64,000 bases of DNA from positions 75,161,712 through 75,225,711 of the forward strand of contig OY740769.1 of the NCBI GenBank assembly GCA_963513935.1, written 5' to 3'. The translations under genes and the position numbers were made by a program. Shown one piece after another: positions 1 through 12,000 of the stretch. The DNA is from Aphrophora alni (taxonomy: Eukaryota; Arthropoda; Insecta; Hemiptera; Aphrophoridae). Position 1 is the first letter of the stretch. Every line of letters begins with the position of its first letter. The notes under the pieces are model-generated. The model was not told the origin of the DNA and did no database searches. It saw nothing but the letters and a program-made list of their open reading frames with translations.

Positions 1-1820
1 TTTAATTGAACCGTTCAATCGAAATGCGTTTTCACAATGCAATGCACGGGAGTTGTGATTTTAAACTGGAGGCACTTAAGCTGCTTGTGTTTAGTATGAA
101 AATAATAAAAATTTTGAAGAAATTTTATTTTGCAAAGCATTTCCTTCACAACTTAAAACAGGGATGATTGTGGTTATTAATTTCTTAACAGCAAATTTTG
201 GTGATATGAAACAGGTCATTCACAGTGAAAACTATTATACAAATTTTATAATACCACTATAGATACCCAACCTTCAACCACTATACACCTCACTCATTTT
301 ACAATGAAATGAAAGATGAACATGAATATGATATAATGATCAATTTCTGACTCACTTGTTTGAACTGTGTTGTATGATCAAGTATTGTTTTTTCTAGTGG
401 ATATAATATTTGAACTAAAACCCTATACAAGAAGTGACACTTCCTGGTTGTAATCCTTGCCTACCTATTAAGTACACTATTTTTTTAAATAAATCATAAA
501 CCCTCAGTTTTTAAGAGAGATGGTGACGAATATATTTTGTTGAGTCCTTAGAGGCTTCACTTGACTAAAATTTGATCAAAATATATTTTGAAACAGCCAA
601 AATATGCCAATATACCAAATTTGATTAAACCAGTCGACATGTATGTATGGATTGTAGACCAATGCATGTACAACAGAGATTTCATTCCAAAAACCTCTTT
701 TTTGGATTCAGGGGATCTCAAAAGGGGAAATATCCTCAAGAAACTCAATATCGATTTATTAACCAATCACATAAATTTCTCTATACTATGAAAGTAAAAA
801 TTATGGTATCAATAAGAAGTAGTATGAGTATTTCACAGTAATTAAATAACTTCTTAGGTGTTAGTGAAGAAATTGCTCTAAATAAAATTGATAAGTACTC
901 TTGCAGTCCACTAATGCTTCAGTTGTAGAATAGAATATTTTCTATCAATAAAAATTAATTGGATGAAAAATCAATGTATTGATAGTGGATATGAATTTCC
1001 ACATAATTATGAAGACCAGCTGGTAGAATTACCATAAACATCCTTCTTGCAGATGAAACACTCCTCAAATTAGTAAAGTAAAAATAAAGTTATGGAAGTT
1101 GTTTTAAAAACTCCCTTTTTAAAAAATCTATGAGTCTTAAGCTATCTAAAAAATTACTTTTTAAGGGGAGAGGATGAAGGGGTTGGAATATCGGCCCCTT
1201 TCCTGTTTATAATTAAGCAATATAAATAACAAATACATTTGAATCACTTGTTTCACATTATGTTTAGAATTGTTTATCCTAAAGTAATTACACACTAGTC
1301 TTACCTACATCAAAATGTTTGTACTTCTTTTGCCAAATGATTACTGTGTATAATCACTTACTCTACTCTTATACTATTTATAGCACACAGTAAGGTTTAA
1401 ATGTTATCTATCTATGACATAATTCAAAAGAAATTTATTTTACAGACCTATAGAAATTGTGAATCATGGATACAATATACTGTATCTCATGTTAATCAAA
1501 TATTACATTTTCTCACATTTATGTTTCATAGAGAAAAAAAGGTTTGCTAAAGGAAAAGCAATTGTAAGTTGTGCACACTTCTGTAGGACAAGTAGCTTGT
1601 GTAAATAATGTTATTTAAAATTGTTATAAGGAAGTTTAAAGACAAACATACGTAATTTTTTTATAACTCAAGAAAATTTTGAAAATAAATGTTTCGGAAA
1701 AACTAATTTTCACTTTCACAAAAATAGTTCATATTAACTTCAATCAATTTAATTTTGAATATTACAATACAAAATAGGTTTGTTTTAAAGTGTCTCTCCC
1801 AAATCCCAAGTTTAGCGTTA
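1..1820. other. Intergenic AT-rich stretch, no gene seen
   Basis: No ORF with recognisable protein similarity and no terminal repeats were found. Short ORFs on both strands at about 557-841 overlap one another and have no family resemblance. A stretch at about 513-542 resembles one at about 42898-42929, suggesting a shared dispersed repeat fragment, but the match is short. Confidence 0.5.
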
Positions 1821-2822
1821 CAGTAGACGCCCTCTAGTTCGGCTTCTGTTGGATCGGCCGCTGGATGGTTCGGCCGGTCCTAGGAGGGTGAGTCATATCC
1901 ATCACATCGCCTTAAATGTCACGACACGTTTATCTTTTATCTTGAATGTTTAGTCTACTCCGGCCGTAGAAGTACTATACAGTAAACTATTTACTGTATG
2001 TCAGTTTAGTTTACGGGCGAGCTTGTAATTGGTCGATCGCACTTAACCTGTGACAAACGGTTTGGTTATATGTAGTACGTACTGTACAGCGAGATTGATT
2101 GATCTGTAATTTTTTTTATCTGTGTGTGAATGTTTTTTGCTGTTTAGTATGTAGGACTGTTTTCGGTAGTGAACGTTGTGAGTAAGTATAAGTTGTACGT
2201 ATGCGAGGTAGCTTTGAGAAAAATGTTTTCTAAAATGAGTGAAAAACGTAAACATACGTTTGTGACAATGGAACAAAAACTCAGTATCCTAGAGCGTCTA
2301 GATAAAGTTGAATCGGTCCAAAGCCGCTGCAACAGTTGTTGACGTGATGTTTATGAGAAAATGGCGTGACTATGCTTTCAAAAAACTCTTAATCAGAAAA
2401 AGCAAAAGAAAATAACGGATTTCTTTTAATTTTTATAGGTTATAAGTCAAGTAATACGTGTTGTACAGTAATTTCCTCAAATACATTTCTGGTTTGTTTT
2501 TACAGTACGTACTGTAATGTGTATTTCTGTTCAGTTTTATCCTTAGTACGGTATCGGTATTTACTTTTTAATATGTGTTGCAAAAATGTATCTATGAGAT
2601 GCACAACATGACAATTCAACCAAGAGACGTCAAAATCTTCTCTTTGGTAAGTACATAATGTTGTAAAAATGTTTAAACAACGTCTTTTGTTGATTTTTAA
2701 GCATAGGTAATGTATTTAATAGGGATATTTAAAATTTTTATAGTACATCTGGATAGTCCGGCCTTTTTGAAGTCCGGCCAGTTGTCCGGTCCCGAGGTGG
2801 CCGAACTAGAGGGAGTCTACTG
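1821..2822 (+). mobile_element. Tigger/pogo-like deletion derivative with TA target duplication
   Basis: Terminal inverted repeats match at both ends: CAGTAGACGCCCTCTAGTTC at the left and, read on the minus strand, CAGTAGACTCCCTCTAGTTC at the right, each bordered by TA (1819-1820 and 2823-2824). TA duplication and this style of end are typical of pogo/Tigger transposons of the Tc1/mariner superfamily. Subterminal sequence is rich in CGGCC words on both sides. At 1002 bp the element is too short for an intact transposase; only the first and last parts of one remain (separate entry). Confidence 0.85.
2235..2429 (+). pseudogene. Remnant of Tigger/CENP-B-like transposase (N- and C-termini joined)
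   Basis: From the ATG at 2235 the frame reads MSEKRKHTFVTMEQKLSILE, which is like the CENP-B type N-terminal helix-turn-helix that begins Tigger/jerky transposases. It hits a stop about 35 codons in, with a neighbouring frame continuing the similarity briefly, so a small frameshift is likely. Near the end, 2406-2429 reads KKITDFF and stop, a common C-terminal signature of this family. The DDE domain between them is missing, so this is an internal-deletion derivative that could move only with an enzyme supplied in trans. Family assignment is by motif recall. Confidence 0.65.
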
Positions 2823-2964
2823 TATTGACGTAAAATATTGAAAAAAAGAAGGAATTACCTTTATTGTATAATAAAATACAATAAACAACTAAAAAATGTT
2901 AAAATGCTGTAAAAGGCCCCTCCTACAAGTTAACAAAGATTCAGTTAACGAAATATTAAAAATT

Positions 2965-4404
2965 TTATCTAAAATATTCGGGAGATGCAAAAAAGGACAA
3001 TACTGGATCAAGGATCTTTTCATTATCCTCTGAGATGGAATAGGGCAAGACAAATAACCTATACACACCTTTCAGAACAACAAAGTCAATAAGGATCTGC
3101 TTTATCAATAGAAGACCCTGACAAAATGGACATTGTGGCGGATTTCCAAGTTCCATGAGTGATTATAGAATGACCGATATGTATACGGGTAATCACTTCT
3201 TATTGACAACTGGGACATATTTTAAGGACGGAAGGTATTTTTTATTTCTCTCAGTTTTTTGGATTCTATATTTGTTCCTCCAATATGAATTTAACAGTTG
3301 ATACAAAGTCAGATGGCATAAAACTGACTAATGACATCTGAGATGTAGCTTCCTTTGCGGTTTTAACAGCTAGTGTGTTTCTCGTAATGCTACAATACCT
3401 GCGTACCCAGCAAAATGGCACTCCGACGTCGCATAGCTGAAAGTCTGTGTATGCAACATAGAATATCCTCAATCAAGCAATTTTTAGAGTACATATCCTG
3501 AATAGCCTATGAAGCACTTTTGGAACAGAACATAAAAAATAGTGATAGAAACAAAATGGAATGGTACTAAAGCCTTTCAAAATAGCAGAGTTCAGTAGTA
3601 AATAACAAAATACAACTACTTATTAATATCTTATGGTGAAGGTAAAATATAGATATAATTATGTCTGACATATAAAACATGTACAACCAACTTTATTGTC
3701 CAATTTTGAATCATCTGTGAAAACGATGTGATAAATTAGCTTCAACACGAAATCTGAAAAATCTGATTCTAAGGAAGTTTTGTATAAATGCAAGATTTTT
3801 AAAGTGTTCAGAATTTCCTTTTGCCAAGCCATATTATAGGCCTTTTCTAGGTAAAAAAAAACAACACTTCAACCAGACATACGAAAAAGATGTTTTAGAT
3901 AGCAGACTCTAATGAAACCAGCTGATCAATAGATGATCAACCCTGCCTAAAACCACATTGTTCATTACATAGCAGCCGGTTACTTTCGAGGTATAAACAA
4001 GGTGCTGAATGATCATTTTTTCTACCAATTTGAAAAATAGAATAGTGATAAAATGGTATGGCAACGTCTTGGTCAAGTTTTCCCTTTAACTGTTTGTAGA
4101 AGAGGAAATACTGTAGCCTCCAACCAAACATTGGATAAACATAGTTCCTTGAATATATGATTGTATATTCTAAGGAGAGTTACTTTGCTCCTATATGAGT
4201 AAATTTTGTTGTCAGGACCTGAAGCAGAATCCTGTCAAGACAACACAACAGACTCTGATTCCTGTAAAAAAATGGGATATTTAATGGACATTCTTCCAAT
4301 GGACCTATAGTGAAAGAAATTGCTTCTTGAGACCTTTTATATAAACAAAAGGCATTGCTAAAAGCAGCAGTTGAAAAAGAGTTAACAAATGATGAGCCCA
4401 ACAA
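2965..4404 (-). pseudogene. Decayed Jockey-like non-LTR retrotransposon fragment
   Basis: Several minus-strand pieces fall in the order expected for a non-LTR polyprotein. 4404-4180 resembles the linker ahead of the reverse transcriptase. 4131-3850 contains NRLLCNEQCGFRQG, then SSIDQLVSLESAI and a FYLEKAY piece, matching reverse transcriptase motifs of Jockey-type elements. About 3770-3700 contains TDDSKLDNKVG, like the start of an RNase H domain. 3472-3266 has an FCWV...VKTAKEATS stretch, like the end of RNase H. 3156-2965 has PPQCPFCQGLLLIKQILIDF, the cysteine-bearing C-terminus. Stops and frame changes separate the pieces, and the core between 3850 and 3770 is far too short, so the copy is internally deleted and dead. 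Confidence 0.7.
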
Positions 4405-5852
4405 ATTAGTAATAAAATAATTATTTGTAATCGAAACTCCATTCCGCTGCTTAATTCCTAATAAGGGAGCAGAAAGAGGAGAACCAGAAACAAAATATAC
4501 CTTGTTTCCACACCGTTGCTGTGGGTGTGGTTCTTGGTATTATGCCAATGTACTGAGCCCAAGATTAGTTTCTATTCTGCCTGAACACTGTGTGCTATGT
4601 CTCATAGAATTTTTATCTTTCAAGATTTTTTTATGTAGGTCTTCGGTTAAACTTTCTTGAGCTTTACGTGAAAACAGAGAGTGTCACAACATCCATCATT
4701 TTACCATGGAACTGGTAGATGTAGTGGTCTCATCAACGTTTTCAGAATGTTGTTATCCGTCAGGAGTGTTGTAAATGAATGTTTAACTTTAAATTTCTGT
4801 TTCTAAGAGAGGAAACTTTGCCTAAGAAAAATGTGTACTGCCCAAATAGGAACCCTAAGTGAAAGTGAAAGTCTCAGTAATTGTGTAAAGTAGATGAAAT
4901 GTTTGTGAATGACTATAAATATGATAGTTTGTGTTGTGAGTGTTTAACTGGAGACCATAAGGGACTTCATAAGTGGAGCTATTCTGCACCTCCCCTGCAA
5001 GGGAGAGAAAAACTCAAAGCCTTGTACAGTTCATGTTTCTCAAAATTTATGTAAATTTAAAAATGCTTTTGCTAGAATTTAATTAGAATCAATACAACAT
5101 GTGTGCCACAAAATATAAATTAATGTCATTGAGTACAGTGAACTGAGGTTAATTTGATTTACCAATTTAAAGTGTACATTTGTAAAATTACCTATTGTAA
5201 AATTAGATACATTTTATTAAAAAACTTTGGATTGAACACCGATGGTAAAAATCAATTACTGAGCAGAATATGGATAGATTATAAAATGAAATAAAACTAC
5301 TATATAGAGTTCAGTTAATTAAATTATTAAGGCAATGATAACTAAACAACAAAATACTTATAATGAAATCAGTTTTTATTTAGGTTTTCTTAACGATACA
5401 CTGTTCTATATGTACAGGAGTATTACAGTTCACAATAACATAATGAAAAGGCATAAAATAACAATGTTTTTGTGATAATAGTAGCTTTAAAAAGTTGCTT
5501 TAACTATTGTTTAATACTGAATACATATTAAACTAAATTGAAAAATACAGCTTTTATTAAAAGATGGTGAAAAATTGTTAATGGGAGACAAAAAATGAAT
5601 AAGGGAAATCAATGATATGAAAGAAAATCAAATTATGCTATCAAATTTTAGTACATGTTAATTAAAACTAAACTGTTAACATAGATTGGGTAAACGTAAA
5701 ATATAAAAATAAATAAAAGTATCAGCTTGTGCAACTGATGTGTTAGAAAGCTTAAGGGAGTTCAAAAATCTCCAAGAATCAGTAGCTCAGTTACAAATGT
5801 GTTAAGTTCATGTGTGATTTATCACAACTATATTGCTTGAGTTTTTTATTCA
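4405..5852. other. Intergenic / PFDN2 3' flank
   Basis: No coding similarity seen. The part next to 5853 should hold the PFDN2 3' UTR (transcribed leftwards). Several TTTATT words (AATAAA on the minus strand) are present, for example near 5375 and 5550, but sequence alone does not single out the real polyadenylation signal. Confidence 0.4.
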
Positions 5853-6035
5853 TCATATAGGATTCACCATGATGACATTTCTTGCATCACTTTTTTTATC
5901 TTCGTTTTCATTACTAGTCGCTGATGGTGGTTCGTCTTGTCCACGAATAGTGATATTGTGTTTTTCTTTGAATTCATTTATTTCCACTCCTTTTTTTGAT
6001 AGCTGATCATTTAATGTTTCAATTAAATATCCAAG
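5853..6035 (-). CDS. Pfdn2: Pfdn2 coding exon 3 with stop
   Basis: Encodes the C-terminal helix beginning LGYLIETLNDQLSKKG, then a charged tail ending NVIMVNPI and TGA at 5855-5853. The acceptor is TTTTTTAG immediately before 6035. Length 183 nt. Confidence 0.92.
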   Translation of the reverse strand, partial: LGYLIETLNDQLSKKGVEINEFKEKHNITIRGQDEPPSATSNENEDKKSDARNVIMVNPI

Positions 6036-9000
6036 CTAAAAAATAAAATAAAAAATTGTTTTATATCGTCAGGATATATAAATTAGTTATAATATATACA
6101 AAAGTGTAATGAAATCTAGAAAATCGGTGAGTCAAAATAAAGCTAAGCAAGGTGGCTTTTTTGAAATAAGTTATAACTAAGCCTATCTTAATCTTTTTAG
6201 ACAAGATCTGTAACTATTTTATAACATTTCGTTTTTAACTACTGACGATTCAAATGAAATTTTGTATGATTGTTTGAGAGAATACACACAAAAATTTAAT
6301 ATTATAAAGTATTTAATTGAGAAATCAGTTTTAAACTACTTTTGTCCAGTTTAAAATACTGTGATCAGCATATTTAAGTCATGTTGTAAGTATCATTGTA
6401 AGTATCAGTTAGAGAAAACACCACCAAATATGAGATAGCACTAGAGGGCACTCCTATAGAAAATTACTTCTAAGAGCCTTCAGGTAAAATGGACAGACTG
6501 TACTCCTTGGATAGGGGGCAACTTGAACAAATCATGGGATTTATTACAAGACTCTAATTTGAGGGTGCACTTGCACAGGATAGGAGGAAACTGTGTAGAC
6601 TATGCAGAATTAATGAGGAGGCCACATAATCTTCGATTGTGGGCCCTATAAGCTTTTTGCAATCAAACTTCTGCTGAACTCTTATTGGAGGAGTTAGTGA
6701 GTGGACTACTAAAACTTGTAATAGAGGACTAATCTACTGAGCTAGAAGTAAGAGGCTTAGTTGCACAATAGACCAATGGTCACGATGCCCGTAGCGGATA
6801 TAACACTTAACCTCTCAGTTATTTAAAATCTAAATCTTTATAAATTTTACAAATTTTCTTACATTATAAATCCTAAGGCTAATCCTGTCTTGGATCTGCC
6901 GTCAGTCACCTAGATTGATAAGAGCTATCTAAAATAATATTACATATCATAAAAAAATGAAAAAATATACCTTACTTCTGCTGAATGTTAGAACTCAAAA
7001 TATATAGCCTAATAAAAAATTTAATCAAATATTAGCACATACTTTCATAATATAAAAAAATACAACTTTATTCAATTCTCCACAGTTTATGGCTAGTTAA
7101 ATAAATAGTTACAAACAATATTCAAATTAATATTTACTCAATGTGCAACCCTTTCGTATTTATTAAATGATTTTAGTTTTTGATTTTAACGCTTATACAT
7201 TTAATTAGTAATACTAGTTGCAATAAAAAACGTATAAGCATTAAAATCAATAGATACATACGTAAGGGCTGCAAGTTGAGTAAATATTAATTTCAATGTT
7301 TTTTGTAATGAAATAATTAATTTGATAACTGAAAAATTGCAGCCGAAGCAAAGTCAATTGAGAAGTGTATGCCCTATTCTGAGAAGCAACTAAGGATAGC
7401 TCAGTTGGTAGAGCATTGACGTGTAAACCCAAAGATCCTAGGTTCAATTCCCAGTTTAGGTCGTATATTTTTTAATTGAAATATTATTTAATTAGTAATA
7501 TTAGATGGTATAAAAAAGTGTATAAGCGTTAAAATCAAGTAAAATACATGCAAGTTAAGTTTCTTGAAATTGTACCACAATATTCCAAAATAAAAACAAA
7601 AGTTAATTTCATTACTATCATTCATATTATTTTAATATACATTTCTGTTCAAAGTAAAAAAGAGTACCTAACTGATAATTACTATAAATCTATTGTTTTA
7701 AAAGAAACATTTCCTACCTGTTGTTGGTTATTTCTTAATACTGGTAACACATCTTTTACAGTTTTTTCACATAAGACACCACCAATCATTTTAAAACATT
7801 TTCTACCTCCATCCAAATCTTTAAGTGTATCTATAACAATTCTAAAATATACATAATTTGTTAGAATCAATTTAATTTAATAAATACATAATATATTTAT
7901 AAAATATATATATTAATAGTTTGGACAACCATTTAATCACAATTACGATATTCTAAATAAAACAGTAATAATTTAGCCATTAAATTTTTGTAATTTTCGC
8001 AAAGCAATCACAGTAACAGTTTTGAAATTACAGCACAATCTTTAATATCATAGGCAGTTGTGTCCGAGACTATCATGTAAAATCAAAACTTGGATAAATG
8101 GACACATACCATTACAATCTTAAGATTCATTTTAAACTCACTGTTTTATTTAAACATCTTATATATATATTCTCAGAGTACAGCAATATTCTTCCTAAAA
8201 TCCTAATCAACTTCTCTGAACTAAATGTGACCATGGTCTTCAACACTAACAACAGCGCACAAAAAATATTCAGCTATAAAGTTTTCAGACCTGTAAAGGT
8301 AAAAACGGTGTATATAGAATTACTTGTAATTATTGTGATAGCTTCAAACTGGAAGGTCATTCTTAAAACGGTTCATCTGTCAAAAGTAACATCTGTCAAA
8401 GAAAAACATAAACAGCAATAAATCAAATTATGTGCATCATTTAATAGACAGAAACCATACATTTACCGATTTTTATACAAATTTCAAACCAATCCATATT
8501 TGTAATAAACGCAAATACATGAACACTGTAGAAAAGTTAAAGATTTATAAGGTCATCAAAAACACTAAAAAAGAATTGTTAAAAATTACAGTTTCAGTCT
8601 AACACACTATGATTTGGTGATAAGGATCTTGGATAAAGGACTTTACATAAACTCAGCCAGTAGATGGTTAACCACTAGACTACGTGAACCATAATGTTGA
8701 ATATGTTGTGTAATGTGTGTTGTATATTATATGAGTTGTGATGTGAACACTTTTAATGTTTTTACGCATCTGATGATGAAACATATGTTTCGAAATGCAT
8801 CATAAGCCACGCAAACAAGGTAATATCTATAGTAAGTAATATATATTCATGCATGAAAAACCATAATTTAAGCACATTGGCAAAATATTTAGATTATTTA
8901 AAAAATGAACCAAATTTATTATTTTTTTAGTAGCCTAGAGAATATGACTAAGTTTTATTGAATTAAATATATCTGTACAATAAGATATAAGTACAAAGTA

Positions 9001-12000
9001 ATAATAACTTAAATTAATTGTACAGCAAAGTAAAATTTAGTTAGAAACTGTGGGGGGGGGGGCATTTTGGTCCAAAAAAAGAAAAGTTGCTTATTATTTA
9101 AATCTTTAACCCTTTGGCCGCTCACGTCTAGCGCGCCTGACTAGCCTAGACCACCTTGGCCGAAATCACCATTTTTGTAGTACTCTATATTGTAATAATT
9201 AATTATAAAATATGTGAAAGGGAAAAACTACTTTATACATTATAAGAGCCACACGTTGTGCGACAATTGTAACTATTATAAAATATGTGACCTTAAGGGT
9301 TCATATGTTAAAGTTACTTAAAAAAAATAAAATGAATTTAAAATTACTATTAAATTTAAAGTTTGCTCAGCATTTATGGGCGCCAGACGAGTTCTCGTCA
9401 ATTTTGAAAAGTTAACTAGTTTGTTCTATGAATTTAAATTGAATTTAATCTCAGGGTGTGAATTCTATCAAAAAGTGTACTTTCAGTGATTTCTGGTTGG
9501 AATGAAAAACACTGGAACTGAAATTTTAACATAGATATTTATTAGACATGAAACACATAGTAAATACATTATCATTTATCATGAACAATTGTGTCATGAA
9601 AATCACTTATTACTAACATCCTATCTGAATTTTGCTTGGCTTCTTTCCAAAGTCCAATTTCATTTTTAAATTGTTAAAATTTATCTTTTTAACTTGCAAA
9701 GTGTAATTTTCTCTTATAAATTTAAAAAATATCAAAATTATTGTTTATTTTAATTATCTGAATGCAAATAAAAAATTATTATTAATTATGTCAGTTACCT
9801 ATTTGGTATTCTGACAAAAAAATTTACTTAATTAAAAATGATTAAATTTATATCTATCACAATAAAGAACATAGATTTAGATTTAGATTTAGATTTGGTA
9901 TGGGGTGGAATCCTTCTGAAGGATTCCTTGCACGTCAACCATAAGCTTATTGTGCCCCCTATTTGCCGTTCTTGACGTTTAAAATCCTGTACCCTTTGTG
10001 AGGTGCAGGAATTTCTCCACTAAATAAGTGTCTTCTTCATCTCCGGGTTGCAGGATGCCGAATAGTTCCCTCCTTCTGCGTTCCAGCGTCCAGCAGTCAA
10101 AGATGACATGTTGTGCTGTTTCTTCAGCTTGTTCGCATAGCCGACAGTTTGTGTCACCTTCTAGGGCTCCTACTGTTGTTAGGTGTTTCCTGAACCAGCC
10201 GTGTCCAGTGATGAGTCCTACAGCTCTTTTCAGCTGTTGTCGATCCAGTCTGATTAGGGACTTGGTAAGCCTGATGCTAGGTCCCTGTATCAACCGCTTA
10301 CTTTGCGTGTGCCCAGGTATTCTACTCCATCTTTTGCGTTGTAGTTCCTTGGCCCAGCTATTGATTGCGCTTTTAGCCATACTACGGCTAATGCAGCACA
10401 TTGGTTCCGGCCCTGTGAAGGGTGTTGATGCTCCTTGTTTGGCTAGAGTATCTGCCATCTCATTTCCCTCGATGCCTCGGTGTCCAGGCACCCATCTCAG
10501 TTCAACCGTGTTGTTCTTAGATAGCTGAACTAGTGTTGAGAGGCAGTCTTTCACCAACTTTGAAGTGATGTTAACTGAGTCTAGCGCTTTTAATGCTGCC
10601 TGACTGTCCGAAAGTATTAGGATCTGTCGGTTTGAGAGACCTTCCGTCAGACCTAAATGAGCGCAGGCGGTGATTGCTAATATCTCTGCCTGGAATACAG
10701 TGCAGTGAGTCCCAAGGCTCACACTTATGTTCGTCCTTGGTGAAGCACTGTAAATGCCATACCCTGAGTTTCTGCCTATCAGGGATCCATCTGTGTACCA
10801 CACTATAGTTCCCCTGGCAGAACCTGGAGTGTTGTTTCCTCCCCAGTCCTCTCGCGTCCCAAGAGTGACTATGAATGGTCTGTAAAAGATATGCTCGGTG
10901 CGCATGGCGTCTGGCACCATGTCTAACACCGAATCTTTAAGTACGACGCTGACTATGTTGGAGTGTCCCACACCAGGCAGGCCTCTCCGCCATTCGCCAA
11001 CGCACGTTAATCTGTATGCTGACTTCCTAGCCTCTGTCATTATATATATGTCCAGAGGCAGAAGTCCCAGGAGAACCTCCATGGCAGCGGTGGGACTGCT
11101 TCTGAAGGCCCCCGTTATACATAGGCATGCAAGTCGTTGTAGACTTGTTAGTTTATTGCTGGCAACAGTCTGTTGCGCCCTGCGCCACCAGACCACCGCT
11201 CCGTATGTGATTTGGGGTCTTATCACCGCCTCATACAGCCAGAGAGCTATATGGGGTTTGAGGCCCCAGGTAGTTCCAATAAAGCGTCTGGAGGTCAATA
11301 GCGCCCATTTTGCTTTATGTATTACATTGTCCAGGTGTTCACTCCACGTCAGTTTTTTATCCAGGATTACTCCGAGATATTTCACCGACGCAGAAATGTT
11401 GACCTGTGTGTTATCCATGGATATCCTATCCAGTGCTGTCAGGTTCCTTTTCTTAGTGAATGGAACTATTGTAGTTTTGCTAGGATTGACACTAAGTCCT
11501 TCCTTTGCACACCAAATTTTGACACATCTCAGATTATTGTTCATGATGTCCGAGACTGTGTCATCATTTTTTCCTATGACCAAGATCGCTATATCATCAG
11601 CATAACCTTGGATGTATGTTCCTGTTTGACTGACCTTCACTAGGAGACCGTCAACCACCATGCTCCAAAGAAGGGGCGAAAGAACGCCACCTTGTGGGCA
11701 ACCCTTTGTGGTCTCGACCTCCAGTGATCTGCCAAGCAGAGAGCTTTGTATGCGTCTGCTTACCAGCATGGAGCGAACCCATCTTATTATAGTCGGGCTC
11801 GCTTCCCGCTTCTGCAATTCGCGTACAATCGATTCAAAAGAAGTGTTGTCAAATGCACCCTCTATGTCTAAGAAGGCGCATAGGGCTATCTCTTTCCTTT
11901 CCAATGCATCCTCGATCCTGCCCACCAGACTGTGTAGAGCAGTTTCGCAGGATTTACCGGATTGGTAAGCGTGTTGGTTCCGGTGAAGAGGCGTTTCAGA

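Noticed and set aside
7389..7462. A functional tRNA gene
   Set aside because: Acceptor strands do not pair in register and the anticodon stem is mismatched, so it is listed only as tRNA-like.
8098..8421. 107-codon ORF on the plus strand
   Set aside because: No family resemblance, AT-rich intronic sequence of Pfdn2 on the opposite strand, hydrophobic composition typical of chance ORFs.
10028..11968. Several plus-strand ORFs of 100-235 codons
   Set aside because: They are antisense to the reverse transcriptase-RNase H frame of the non-LTR element, whose motifs fix the coding strand as minus.
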